From PoT sp049331405 (GTDB lineage: Bacteria > Planctomycetota > Planctomycetia > Isosphaerales > Isosphaeraceae), in NCBI RefSeq assembly GCF_049331405.1, contig NZ_CP186274.1:186001-250000 (forward strand): a stretch of DNA of 64,000 nt, read 5' to 3'. Of this stretch, positions 37,301-45,654 are shown one piece after another. The notes under the pieces are model-generated. The model was not told the origin of the DNA. It was given only the letters and a program-made list of their open reading frames with translations, and ran no database searches. The position numbers and the translations under genes are program-made. Numbering within the stretch: the stretch's first letter is position 1; every line of letters starts with the position of its first letter.

Positions 37301-37743
37301 TCGTCTTCTCGCAGTTCACGAGCTTCCTGGCGATCGTCCGCGAGCGGCTCGACGCGGAGAAGATCCGCTACGAGTACCTCGACGGCCGGACCCGCAATCG
37401 CGCCGAGCGGGTCGAGAAGTTCCAGAACGACGCCGATTGCCACCTCTTCCTAATCAGCCTCAAGGCCGGCGGCCTCGGCCTGAACCTGACCGCCGCCGAC
37501 TACGTCTACCTCCTCGACCCCTGGTGGAACCCGGCCGTCGAAGCCCAGGCGATCGACCGCTCCCACCGGATCGGCCAGACCCAGCGCGTCTTCGCCTACC
37601 GCCTCGTCTGCCGCGATACGGTCGAGGAGAAGATCCTGGAGCTCCAGCAGAAGAAGCGGGAGCTCGCCGACGCCATCCTCAACGCCGACAACCGGCTGAT
37701 CCAGAACCTCTCGCGCGACGACCTCGAGTTCCTGCTGACCTGA
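34360..37743 (+). CDS. SWIM zinc finger / SNF2-family ATPase
   Basis: 1127 residues. An N-terminal SWIM zinc finger (CSCPYFTPFGDPCKH, ligands C64, C66, C76, H78) is followed by a Gly/Pro/Gln-rich disordered linker (about 120-190), a long middle region, and a complete SNF2 helicase: ADDMGLGKTIQ (about 705), DEAQ box IILDEAQAIKN (about 805), SGTPIENHIGELWS, and the C-lobe ending in QAIDRSHRIGQTQRVFAYRL. These proteins translocate on double-stranded DNA and are thought to act in repair or transcription-complex recycling, with SWIM as nucleic-acid or protein contact. Two ATGs in a row start the frame; GGAAGGG abuts the first. Confidence 0.92.
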   Translation: MMGIAQKLSRVFIDAVRSRGQSYFAKGRVAVTSATTGEVIARVRGTTKYRVRLRTRGSKLHVSCSCPYFTPFGDPCKHIWATILMADARNLLQASPTRPMKLVSDLPRRPVSPENGAVPNGMEGQGPPGVGQGPGSGHPQGGAQRQQAGRQRGKERPGRPGPGGPPGQPRWTNGGGKIAHGGGAARAKPVNRNSKRLLVYILDVPSTLAHNQIVIDLARRQRRPSGDWGPLKPWWHAPGTPHAKYDPEDRDLLALLDEVQAMTLATNGTLPPGAGPIESMGTRRYILRHNQGMIVEKLAKSGRLRLRRSDGEEDPPTMRWDDGTPWRFSLEIRPELGGKRWSWRGSLRRSEGRGDRMDLAEPLVLVPGLVIQGVGRAARFDDIGVLPWIVRLRHEKEIVFAEPQQDIMLGRILAESRVPPSELVETILFEEIDTTPRPCLTLRTPRQNWGPGSDRLHAELEFDYNGALIPAGRTTPLAVSTEFGLVIRRDPKAESQADILLFELGFRESKDPRAEPGTMELPPKRMAQVTRDLVMAGWRVEAEGKLIRPVGEFKLAVTTGIDWFELGGQVDYGGQSLSLPDLLAAARRGDTMVTLGDGSMGMMPEEWLKKYGLIAELGTSEDGHVRFGQAQAGLLDALLANQPEIRVDAAFQKVRESLHKFDGVQPADAPAGFHGELRPYQREGLGWLDYLQKFDFGGILADDMGLGKTIQVLAMLQKRRARRLAKAPSLAIVPRSLVFNWIQEAEKFTPRLRVLDYTGPARHGLRETFRDHDLVITTYGTLRTDIGELAQFSFDYIILDEAQAIKNADSQAAKAARLLKGRHRLAMSGTPIENHIGELWSIFEFLNPGMLGAGSVFKRHADGDRSMLAKSLKPFILRRTKSQVVQDLPEKTEQTLHCDMEPEQRKTYEELKAHYRQALLRKDSAELNRSKIEVLEALLRLRQAACHPGLIDPTRMAEPSAKLDMLLPQLSEIIEEGHKVLVFSQFTSFLAIVRERLDAEKIRYEYLDGRTRNRAERVEKFQNDADCHLFLISLKAGGLGLNLTAADYVYLLDPWWNPAVEAQAIDRSHRIGQTQRVFAYRLVCRDTVEEKILELQQKKRELADAILNADNRLIQNLSRDDLEFLLT

Positions 37744-37874
37744 CGCGATGTGATCGCATCTCGTCGAGGTCAAAGATGCTTGCGCCTTGAACGCCCGACG
37801 GATCCCGACGCCCGAGGGCGCGTTGCCCCGCGGCGACCGGACGTCCCCCCTCCGATCCGAGGAGCCTGCGCACG

Positions 37875-38858
37875 ATGACCGCGAAGCTATCGAACCCGAA
37901 GGCGAGACTCTGCGCCCTGCTGATCACCGCCGCGTCCCTCGTCGCGACCACGGCGGCCCGGTCCGCCGACAAGCCGGCTGTCGTCGATGCCAAGATCTCC
38001 TGGAAGGTCGGCGAGACGCGCACGTATGAACGCGTGAAAGGGCGAACCAAGCTCCAGAAGGGCAAGGTGGCCTCGAAGGGTGCCGGGCGCAGCCGGCTCG
38101 AATTGAAGGTCCTCGAGGCGAGCGAGAAGGGCTACCTCCTCCAGTGGTCCCTCTCCGGCACGAAGACCGACGACCCCATTGCGGCGAAGGACCCGTTCGC
38201 CGTCCAGTTCTCCCGGCTCATCGACAGCCTGAAGATCAAGATCGAGCTGGATGAGAACGCGTCGATCATCGGCGTGCGCAACTGGAAGGAGCTGAAGGCC
38301 ACGTCGGAGAAGATGATCTCGACCATGACGGACCCGAAGCTGGTCAAGGGGATGGACAGGGCGACGGCCGAGAAGTTGCGTGTGGCCGTGGGCTCGATGT
38401 TCTCCACCAAGGAGCGCATCGAGCAGGCCTTCACGCACGAGCCCCGGATCTTCCTCGCCGCCATCGGCCGATCCTACGACCAGGCCCAGCCCGTCGAGTA
38501 CGACCAGGAATTGCCCAGCCCGCTGAATGGTGCCCCGATCCCTTGCCGAGGCCGGATCGCCCTCGAATCCTACGACGCAAAGACCGGCCGGGCGAAGGTC
38601 TCCATGACTCAGACCGTCGACCCCGAGGTGGCCAGGCGCGTCATCCTCAAGTCCCTGAAGGAGATGGGCGAGAAGCTAGGTCGGAAGGACGCGCCCGACG
38701 CCAAGTCGCTGGGGGCCTTCTCCGTGGACGACCGGGGCGAGTTCGTCATCGACGTGAAAACCGGCTGGCTCGAGGAGGCCAACCAGTCCAGGACCGTCAC
38801 CTCGGGCGATTCCACCCAGGAAGACACTCTGACCTTCAAGCGGCTCAAATCACGCTGA
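37875..38858 (+). CDS. Exported protein of unknown function
   Basis: A 327-residue protein with a signal peptide (MTAKLSNPKARLCALLITAA through about residue 32, cleaved near ARSADK). The mature part is a soluble beta-rich domain beginning ISWKVGETRTYERVKGRTKL, a pattern seen in planctomycete proteins annotated only as hypothetical (similar in style to DUF6263-like lipoproteins, but I would not assign it). No catalytic motif, Cys pair or membrane segment. ATG at 37875 has GAGGAG upstream. It lies 130 bases after the SNF2 gene on the same strand. Confidence 0.75.
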   Translation: MTAKLSNPKARLCALLITAASLVATTAARSADKPAVVDAKISWKVGETRTYERVKGRTKLQKGKVASKGAGRSRLELKVLEASEKGYLLQWSLSGTKTDDPIAAKDPFAVQFSRLIDSLKIKIELDENASIIGVRNWKELKATSEKMISTMTDPKLVKGMDRATAEKLRVAVGSMFSTKERIEQAFTHEPRIFLAAIGRSYDQAQPVEYDQELPSPLNGAPIPCRGRIALESYDAKTGRAKVSMTQTVDPEVARRVILKSLKEMGEKLGRKDAPDAKSLGAFSVDDRGEFVIDVKTGWLEEANQSRTVTSGDSTQEDTLTFKRLKSR

Positions 38859-39047
38859 GCATCGAGGGAGCCTCCTCCCCCGACGTCGCGGCAAGGCGCG
38901 GGGCCCCGTCCAATCCGGGGTCCCTTGCAAATCTGTTGCATCGATCCCCGATGTTTGCGAACAATACTCGTGCCTCCCAATAAGGGAGGCTTCGGGTGTT
39001 GCTGCGTTCTCAGCGAACATGACTCGATGCCACAAGGATGGTCGCTC

Positions 39048-39533
39048 ATGTACCCGCTCAAGCGGATCGCCGCCTATGTGATCGACTACGCGATCATCCT
39101 CTTCCCCACGATGTTCGCCGTGAAGCATATCTTGCTCCGGCTGGGGAGCCAGGTCCCCGACGAGGTCCGCATGCACCTGAGCATGGCCATCTGGGGCATC
39201 TCGCTGCTGGCCCCCGCGGTGATCCTGGGCGTGATCACCGGCCTGACGGGGACGAGCCCCGGGAAATTCATCACCTTCCTGCGAGTCCAGGATCATGGCG
39301 GCGACCCCCCCGGCATCGCGAACGGGATCATCCGCGAGGTCGCCAAGGCCGTTTCGACCGGCTTCCTCTTCGGGATGTTCTACGCGCTCCAGGCCGTCGT
39401 GACCCGCAGGCGCACCTTCTACGACGAGTGGCTCGACCTCGACGTCGAGGATCTCAGGCCCGTCGGCCTGACGCCGACTCAGAAGAACTTCCGCAAGTAC
39501 ATGCGCGAGAAGCAGCGCCGGGAACGCCGCTGA
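39048..39533 (+). CDS. RDD family membrane protein
   Basis: A 161-residue small RDD protein with three or four membrane segments. YPLKRIAAYVIDYAIILFPT carries the first signature (R and D within helix 1), and SPGKFITFLRVQDHGG the G-K-x-x-x-x-L-x-V block after helix 2. The family may act in ion or osmolyte exchange, but most members have no proven role. ATG at 39048 was chosen because AAGGA lies about nine bases before it and the start then fits the family; an ATG seven codons earlier is possible. A strong hairpin follows. Confidence 0.85.
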   Translation: MYPLKRIAAYVIDYAIILFPTMFAVKHILLRLGSQVPDEVRMHLSMAIWGISLLAPAVILGVITGLTGTSPGKFITFLRVQDHGGDPPGIANGIIREVAKAVSTGFLFGMFYALQAVVTRRRTFYDEWLDLDVEDLRPVGLTPTQKNFRKYMREKQRRERR

Positions 39534-39585
39534 GATTCGCGTTTTGGGGAGAGGCAGGGACGCGTCAGCCACGAAGAGAAAGCGC

Positions 39586-39620
39586 CGGGAAGGCGAAGCG
39601 GAAGCGGCTTCGCCTTCCCG
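39586..39620. terminator. Bidirectional terminator between RDD and M28 genes
   Basis: A perfect 14-bp stem, 39586-39599 with 39607-39620, and a 7-base loop, between two converging genes. Confidence 0.75.
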
Positions 39621-39638
39621 ACATTCATGGTTTCCGGA

Positions 39639-41582
39639 TCAGAATCCGCCGCCTGCACCTGCTGCGGCAGGGGTCGCGGGGGGCGTGGCGGCCGGCGGGG
39701 CCGGCTTGGTCTCGGGCTGGGGCTTCCTCGGGAACTTCTCGTCGAGCATGGCGGTGTTATACACGAAGGCCGCCATGATGACCGACGCCTGCTTCATGTC
39801 GTCGGCCTGGAGCCGGTCGTAGACGTCCTGGTTCGAGTGGTGGGTCCTCGTGTCGTACTCGATCTCATCCTGGATGAACTGGAAGCCGGGCAGGCCGATC
39901 CCGTCGAACGAGAGGTGGTCGGTACCGCCGGTGTTGGAGATGGAGAGCGTTGCCGCGCCCATCTCGCGGAAGGGCTGGAGCCACTTGCGGAAGATCGGCC
40001 GGGCGGCCTCGTTCCCCTGGAGGTAGACCCCCCGGATCTTGCCCGAGCCGTTGTCGAGGTTGAAATAAGCCGAGAAGCCGTCGAACTCGGCCTTGGTCTG
40101 CTGGCTCGACTCGCTCGAGGCCTTGCCTTCCTCGGGGGTCGACGGCCGTGGGCCGCCCATGTCGGGGAGGCTCGGGGCTTTGCCGAAGTGCTGCGTGACG
40201 AAGGCCCGCGAGCCGTGCAGGCCTTGCTCCTCGCCGCTCCAGAGACCGATCCGGATCGTCCTGCGCGGCTTGAGGTCGAGGGTCTTGAGGATCCGGACCG
40301 CCTCCATGCTGACCGCCACGCCGGCCGCGTTGTCGGTCGCTCCCGTGCCGCTGTGCCAGGAGTCGAGGTGGCCTCCCAGCATCACGACCTGATCCTTGAG
40401 GTCTGTCCCGGGGATCTCGGCGACCGTGTTGTACGCCATCAAGTCATCGCCGTGGAACTCGACGCCGAGGTCGACCGAGACCTTGATCGACTCCCCTTGC
40501 TCGATCATGCGGACGAGTCGGTTGTAATGCTCGCTCGCCACGACGATTTGCGGGGGGATTTTGGGGACGTCCTTGTCCCAGGCCGAGATACGCTTGGCTC
40601 CGGGCTTGGGGGTTCCGCCGGGATTGGGCACCGACGCGGACGAGACGAAGAGGGTCCCGCCGTCGCCGTTCGTGCTCGGGTCGATCAGGAGAGCAGCCCC
40701 TTCATCAATCAGGAACTGGAGCCGCTTGCGGGCGAACTCCATCGCCCCGCCATTCGGCCGGGGCCTCGATGGCTCATCGCGGTTCTCGGCGGAGGCGGGC
40801 TGGCCGTTGGCGGGGGCGTTCGTCGCGTTCGGGGCTCCGGGCCCACCCTGATTCGCGGGCGGGCGTCGCCGCGTCCCGGGCTCGGGGGCGTCGGCCAGGT
40901 CAAGCAGTTCCTTGTCGGAGAGTCGAGTCGCCAGGGGTTCGAACCGGGCGGCGAGATTCCTCGGCCGGCTGGTCAGGACGATCGCCCCCTTCAGCTTGCC
41001 CTTGTGCTTGGCCAGGTCCGCCTCGTTCTGGGCGTTGAGGTACACAACCTGGGCGACGAGCGGGCCGTCGGTCCCCGGCGACCAGGCCTTGGAGAAGGCG
41101 ATCAGCGGGATGCATTGCGGCTCGACGACCTGGGCCGAGAACCGCTTGAGGGTCCAGCCTCGCCCGAAGGGGCCCCACGACTCGAGGTGGGCATTCTCCA
41201 GGCCCCACTCGCCCAGCTTGCCCCGGGTCCACTCGTTCGCCCGCTTCATCCCCGGCGAACCCGTGAGCCTCGGGCCGATCACGTCGGTCAGGTAGCTCAG
41301 GGTCGTCATCACCTGCGAATGCTTGAGCCCCTCTTCCTTGATCCGATCGATCGGGTCACGCTCGCTCGGCTTGGCTTCCTTCTTCTCCTCGGGCTTGGAT
41401 TCCTTCTTGGCCTCTTCGGGCTTGGGCTCTTCTTTCGGCTTTTCCTTATCTTTGTCCTTGGCCGGGGGCTCGACCGTGGCGGCCGGCTGCTGCGCATACG
41501 CGTGGCCGACGAGCGATAAGGACAACGGCAGGGACATGGTCAGCAATAAGGCCGCTGCCTTGGTCGCGAAAGGCTGGGGCAT
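39639..41582 (-). CDS. Exported M28 family zinc aminopeptidase
   Basis: A 647-residue exported peptidase: signal peptide to about residue 30 (GHAYA before QQPAAT), a Lys/Glu/Pro-rich linker (about 36-72), an N-terminal domain with a PA-like insert (about 150-310), then the M28 core. Metal ligands are visible: GGHLDSWHSG, ATDNAAG, the catalytic pair in WSGEEQG, GTDHLSFD and RTHHSNQDVYD. It should be a periplasmic or secreted di-zinc aminopeptidase or carboxypeptidase. The C-terminus is Ala/Pro/Gly-rich. ATG at 41582 starts the signal peptide directly. Confidence 0.92.
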   Translation of the reverse strand: MPQPFATKAAALLLTMSLPLSLSLVGHAYAQQPAATVEPPAKDKDKEKPKEEPKPEEAKKESKPEEKKEAKPSERDPIDRIKEEGLKHSQVMTTLSYLTDVIGPRLTGSPGMKRANEWTRGKLGEWGLENAHLESWGPFGRGWTLKRFSAQVVEPQCIPLIAFSKAWSPGTDGPLVAQVVYLNAQNEADLAKHKGKLKGAIVLTSRPRNLAARFEPLATRLSDKELLDLADAPEPGTRRRPPANQGGPGAPNATNAPANGQPASAENRDEPSRPRPNGGAMEFARKRLQFLIDEGAALLIDPSTNGDGGTLFVSSASVPNPGGTPKPGAKRISAWDKDVPKIPPQIVVASEHYNRLVRMIEQGESIKVSVDLGVEFHGDDLMAYNTVAEIPGTDLKDQVVMLGGHLDSWHSGTGATDNAAGVAVSMEAVRILKTLDLKPRRTIRIGLWSGEEQGLHGSRAFVTQHFGKAPSLPDMGGPRPSTPEEGKASSESSQQTKAEFDGFSAYFNLDNGSGKIRGVYLQGNEAARPIFRKWLQPFREMGAATLSISNTGGTDHLSFDGIGLPGFQFIQDEIEYDTRTHHSNQDVYDRLQADDMKQASVIMAAFVYNTAMLDEKFPRKPQPETKPAPPAATPPATPAAAGAGGGF

Positions 41583-41981
41583 GGATGAAAAGGCTCCGCT
41601 CCGAAGTGAATCCCTGGCAAACACCGCGTCGTTCGTGTCTCGACCACCCAGGCTAGCGATAACCGGCCCGGGTCGGGCAAAACATTTCCAAAGATTACTC
41701 GCCCAGGATCGGTCCCGTCCAGAAGCCGTCCCGACAATTTATGACGATCCCTTGATGATTCAGGTCGCGCCAGGATCTGATCAAACGACGAATCGTCGCG
41801 CCCGGCCACGGGGAAGGGGGCGGATCGGGGAACGAAACTTGCCGGGATCTGGGAGTCGCCTGTTGTAATTTTGCACAGGGATACAATAATCCACTAAATG
41901 CCGACAAGATATGTCATGGGCGTCGCCGGGCTTGAGTCCCGATCGCCCTGCTTTTCTCGAAGTCGTAAGGAGCATCCGGCC
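41583..41981. other. Divergent intergenic region
   Basis: Between the M28 (minus) and nuclease-fold (plus) genes. TACAAT at 41882-41887 is a good -10-like box about 95 bases upstream of the plus-strand start, in a short AT-rich patch (41860-41900). No gene seen. Confidence 0.4.
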
Positions 41982-42959
41982 ATGAATGCCCTGTCCACTC
42001 TCTTGATAAGCCTGGCGATCGTAAATCAAGCCCCGAAAGCGAATTGGGAGAAGGTCGCGGTCATCAGGGTCGTCGCCTCCGACACCGTGATCGTCGACGC
42101 GGCCGACAACCCGATGCTCTGGGTGAGCCTGCTGGGGGTCGGGACGCCCGAAACTGACGACGCCCGGAAGGACGCACACCTCGCGGGCAAAGGGGATCCG
42201 AACCAACTCGAGTCGTGGCTCCCGCCGAGCACGGACGTCTGGATGGAGCGTCGAGGAGAACTCAATGGCCGGCCGCTCGTCATGCTCTACCGCCAGGACG
42301 ATCTGTTCTGCCTGAACGCCCTGCTGGTCAGGTCGGGGGCCGCCTTCGTCCGGGAGCAGGTCGCGTTCCCCGAGTTCAGCAAGCTCGTGTCCCTGGAAAC
42401 CGAGGCGAAGAGGCTGGGGCTCGGGCTCTGGGAAGGTCTCGAGCCTCCGCAGGCGATCAAGCCTCAGGTCGCGGTGAAGGAGGCGGTTGAGCCCAAGCCG
42501 GTTGAGGTCGCGAAAGCGGACGACGATTTGAATAATGACAAGGACGAGGTGGAGGACGTGTTCATCCCGCAAGAACGTGTCCAGGGGATGCGGAACCCGG
42601 TCCAGGTGTCCCCGAACGTCGTCTTGCCGGCCCAGGTTTGGGAAAACTACGTCTATCAGAACGCGGCCCGCACCCGGTGGAATATGCAGATGGGCGAGGT
42701 TCAGGCCAACTACCTCAACAGCGACACCGGCTACTACGGACCGATGCTGAATCCGAACTCGCGCAATGGCTACCCGGGGATGCTGAACCCTAGCTTCTCC
42801 ACCGGCGCCAGGTATTATCCCGGTCCCTACGCGGGCATGTGGAACTACTTCACGGGCTATCCCTACGCCTACGGCTTACCTAACTACGGCGGCTATGGAC
42901 CCTACGGCGGTGGCGCCGTGTACGGCTACTTCGTGCCCGTCAATCGGCCCGGCTGGTGA
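41982..42959 (+). CDS. Exported, degenerate SNase-fold protein with Tyr/Gly/Pro-rich tail
   Basis: A 325-residue protein with a short signal-like N-terminus (MNALSTLLISLAIVNQ). Residues about 22-145 follow the staphylococcal-nuclease (thermonuclease) pattern: VSLLGVGTPETDD aligns with the family R-L-x-G-I-D-T-P-E motif, and ELNGRPLVMLYRQDDLFCLN with the G-R-x-L-A-Y-V block. The first catalytic Arg is Ser49; Glu57 and Arg97 remain, so activity is doubtful. An acidic linker (about 175-205) and a Tyr/Asn/Gly/Pro-rich tail (about 230-325) follow. ATG at 41982 has AAGGAG nine bases upstream. Function unknown. Confidence 0.72.
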   Translation: MNALSTLLISLAIVNQAPKANWEKVAVIRVVASDTVIVDAADNPMLWVSLLGVGTPETDDARKDAHLAGKGDPNQLESWLPPSTDVWMERRGELNGRPLVMLYRQDDLFCLNALLVRSGAAFVREQVAFPEFSKLVSLETEAKRLGLGLWEGLEPPQAIKPQVAVKEAVEPKPVEVAKADDDLNNDKDEVEDVFIPQERVQGMRNPVQVSPNVVLPAQVWENYVYQNAARTRWNMQMGEVQANYLNSDTGYYGPMLNPNSRNGYPGMLNPSFSTGARYYPGPYAGMWNYFTGYPYAYGLPNYGGYGPYGGGAVYGYFVPVNRPGW

Positions 42960-43290
42960 CGTTCGGCTGAGGTCTTCCGCCCACCTGAAATCCTGCCAGG
43001 TCCGCGCGATCGAAGCGTCTACGCATCGCCCCGATGCTGTAGGGGCATCGATTTGCGTGGATCTTGGGTTAATCCGCCGAGAAACGACGCTAAAGTAAAG
43101 AGAGCCGATATCTGGAGGGATGAATCCATCGCCCCCGGCGGTTCGATAATTTGCCTCCCCGGCCGATTGGGGTTAGATTCGCCAGACGCATCCGGCCTCA
43201 CCTTCCCGCAGACGCAACGCACGAAACCATCCAAGCGGCTTGGCTTGACCGAGCCAACGATCTCCATAAGGTCAGCGAGGATAAGATCGA
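42960..43290. other. Intergenic region; no gene seen
   Basis: 331 bases before the DUF1592 gene. A mildly AT-rich patch at 43050-43105 may hold its promoter. No RNA structure or coding frame stands out. Confidence 0.4.
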
Positions 43291-45654
43291 GTGAAGCTGC
43301 GCAAACTTCTGTTCGGCACGCTGATCCTCACGGCCAGCTCCCTTGTCGGGGGAGAGGCCCCGGGCGCCGATGCCCTCGTGGCCGTCGCCAGCACATCCTC
43401 CTCGGCAGACAAGGCGCTCGCCGCCCGAGAGGCGACCGAAGGGTTTGCCAAAAACGCCGCGCCGTTCCTGGCCAAGCACTGCGTTTCCTGCCACGGGCCC
43501 AAGAAACAGAACGCCGACCTGACGCTCGACCGCAAGTTCGACGAGAAGACCATCCAGGAAGACCGGGAGATCTGGGAAAACGTTCTGGAGATGGTCCGTA
43601 CCGGCGAGATGCCGCCGAAGGACAAGAAGCACGAGCGCCCTGATCCCGCCGAGGTCGAGCCCGCACTCCGGGCCATCGAGACGGCCCTGGCGCAGTTCGA
43701 TTGCACCAATCTACGCAACCCGGGCCGCGTGACCATCCGCCGGCTCAACCGCGAAGAATACAACAACACGATCCGGGACCTCGTCGGCCTCGACTTCAAG
43801 CCGGCCGACGACTTCCCGAACGACGACATAGGCTACGGGTTCGACAACATCGGCGACGTCCTCTCGCTCTCCCCATTGTTGCTGGAGAAGTACCTCGCCG
43901 CCGCCGAGTCGATCATGGATAAGGCCATCGTCGTCGCCGAGCCGACGAAGCCTTCGAAGGCCCGCCTGGATGTGCGCTACAGCCCGAGGGTCGGGGAGAA
44001 CCGGCGAGGCTTCGGCGACGTCCTCCACTCCCGAGGCGCATTCGGGTCCGAGACGTTCCTGGAAGAAGGCGATTACCTCGTCCAAGTCCAAGTCTTCGGC
44101 CAGCAGAAGGACGACGAGCCGGTCCGGGGGCAGATCCGGTTCGAGGGGGAGGTCATCAAGGAATTCGAGGTCCATGGCGATCGCCGCAACCCCGAGACCG
44201 TCGAGGTCAACGTGCGCGGCCGTGGGCGCACGGGGCATCTCAACGTCGCCTTCGTGAACCCATACAAGGATCCGGGCGTCGAGGGGCCCGAGAAGTATCG
44301 CCGCCTGCTCTTCATGCGCTCGATCTCGGTGGACGGGCCTTACAACCAGCCCCCGCCGGTCTTGCCGGAGACGCATCGACGGATCCTCGCCCATCGCGAA
44401 GGGCTCGCGCCGCGAGAGGGCGCACGGGAGATTATAGGCCGGTTCGCCACCAAAGCCTTCCGGCGCCCGGTCAAGCCCGAGGAAGTCGAGCGCCTGCTCG
44501 CCCTCTACGACCGCGCCACCAAGGAAGGCGAGAAGTTCGAAGGCTCCGTCCGGCTCGCCCTCCAGGGAGTTCTCGTCTGGCCGGCGTTTCTCTTCCGCGT
44601 CGAGTTCGACCCGGCCGGGGCCAAGCCCGGGAATGCGTACCCGGTCGACGAGTACGCCCTGGCCACGCGGCTCTCGTACTTCCTCTGGAGCAGCATGCCG
44701 GACGACGAGCTGATCGACCTGGCGGGCCAGGGGAAGCTGAGGCAGGAGCTAGATAAGCAGGTCAAGCGGATGCTCCTCGACCCGAAGTCGGCCGCCTTCG
44801 TCAGCAACTTCTCCGGCCAGTGGCTCACGACCCGCAAGCTCGCCTATGTCGTCCCGGATCCCAAGGAGTTCCCGGGCTTCAACGACGAGCTGCGCACGGC
44901 GATGGTCCGCGAGACCGAGCTCTTCTTCGAGGCGATCCTCCGCGAGAACCGCAGCATCCTCGACTTCCTCGACGCCGACTTCAGCTTCGTCAACGAGCCC
45001 CTCGCGAAGCTCTACGGCATCGACGGGGTCAAGGGCAAGGAGTTCCGCCGCGTCAGCCTGCCCCCCAACCGGGGCGGCATCCTGACGCAGGCGAGCGTGC
45101 TCACGCTGACGTCGAACCCGACGCGGACCTCTCCCGTCAAGCGAGGGAAGTGGGTGCTCGACCAGATTCTCGGCACGCCGCCCCCTCCGCCGCCCCCCGA
45201 CGTGCCGACCCTCGACGAGGAAAAGCGGCTCAGCGGCTCCTTGCGCAAGGTGATGGAGCAGCATCGCGAGAACGCCCTCTGCGCCTCGTGCCACCGGCGA
45301 ATGGACCCGATCGGCTTCGCGTTTGAGAACTACGACGCCGTGGGCGCCTGGCGCGAGAAGGACGGGGCGTTCTCGATCGACCCCGCGGGCGTCCTGCCCG
45401 ATGGCCGCTCGTTCCAGGGGCCTTCCGAGCTGAAGACCCTGCTTCGGGCCGAGAAAGAGGGCTTCCGCCGATGCCTGGCCGAGAAGATGCTCACGTATGC
45501 CATGGGGCGCGGGCTCGAATATTATGATCGGTGCGCCGTCGACGCGATCCTCAAGGCCATGGATCAGGACGGCGACCGGATGACGACCTTGGTGGTCGAG
45601 GTGGTCAAGAGCGAACCCTTCCAGATGCGAACGGCGACGGGGGAAGAGCCATGA
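43291..45654 (+). CDS. DUF1592 planctomycete cytochrome-domain protein
   Basis: A 787-residue exported protein of the planctomycete-specific architecture: signal peptide, a cytochrome-c-like domain with CVSCHG (Cys64, Cys67, His68 for heme), then DUF1587 (VTIRRLNREEYNNTIRDLVG), a carbohydrate-binding-like stretch, DUF1592 (YALATRLSYFLWSSMPDDEL), DUF1588 (RGGILTQASVLTLTSNPTRT through CASCHRRMDPIGFAFENYDA) and DUF1585 at the end. CASCH in DUF1588 is a second CxxCH. The protein is inferred to act in the periplasm, perhaps in oxidative breakdown of polysaccharides. The start is GTG at 43291. The stop overlaps the next gene by four bases. Confidence 0.92.
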   Translation: MKLRKLLFGTLILTASSLVGGEAPGADALVAVASTSSSADKALAAREATEGFAKNAAPFLAKHCVSCHGPKKQNADLTLDRKFDEKTIQEDREIWENVLEMVRTGEMPPKDKKHERPDPAEVEPALRAIETALAQFDCTNLRNPGRVTIRRLNREEYNNTIRDLVGLDFKPADDFPNDDIGYGFDNIGDVLSLSPLLLEKYLAAAESIMDKAIVVAEPTKPSKARLDVRYSPRVGENRRGFGDVLHSRGAFGSETFLEEGDYLVQVQVFGQQKDDEPVRGQIRFEGEVIKEFEVHGDRRNPETVEVNVRGRGRTGHLNVAFVNPYKDPGVEGPEKYRRLLFMRSISVDGPYNQPPPVLPETHRRILAHREGLAPREGAREIIGRFATKAFRRPVKPEEVERLLALYDRATKEGEKFEGSVRLALQGVLVWPAFLFRVEFDPAGAKPGNAYPVDEYALATRLSYFLWSSMPDDELIDLAGQGKLRQELDKQVKRMLLDPKSAAFVSNFSGQWLTTRKLAYVVPDPKEFPGFNDELRTAMVRETELFFEAILRENRSILDFLDADFSFVNEPLAKLYGIDGVKGKEFRRVSLPPNRGGILTQASVLTLTSNPTRTSPVKRGKWVLDQILGTPPPPPPPDVPTLDEEKRLSGSLRKVMEQHRENALCASCHRRMDPIGFAFENYDAVGAWREKDGAFSIDPAGVLPDGRSFQGPSELKTLLRAEKEGFRRCLAEKMLTYAMGRGLEYYDRCAVDAILKAMDQDGDRMTTLVVEVVKSEPFQMRTATGEEP

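Noticed and set aside
35167..37443. A 758-codon antisense frame inside the SNF2 gene
   Set aside because: Shadow of a strongly coding plus strand; low-complexity Leu/Glu/Gly composition typical of antisense GC-rich reading.
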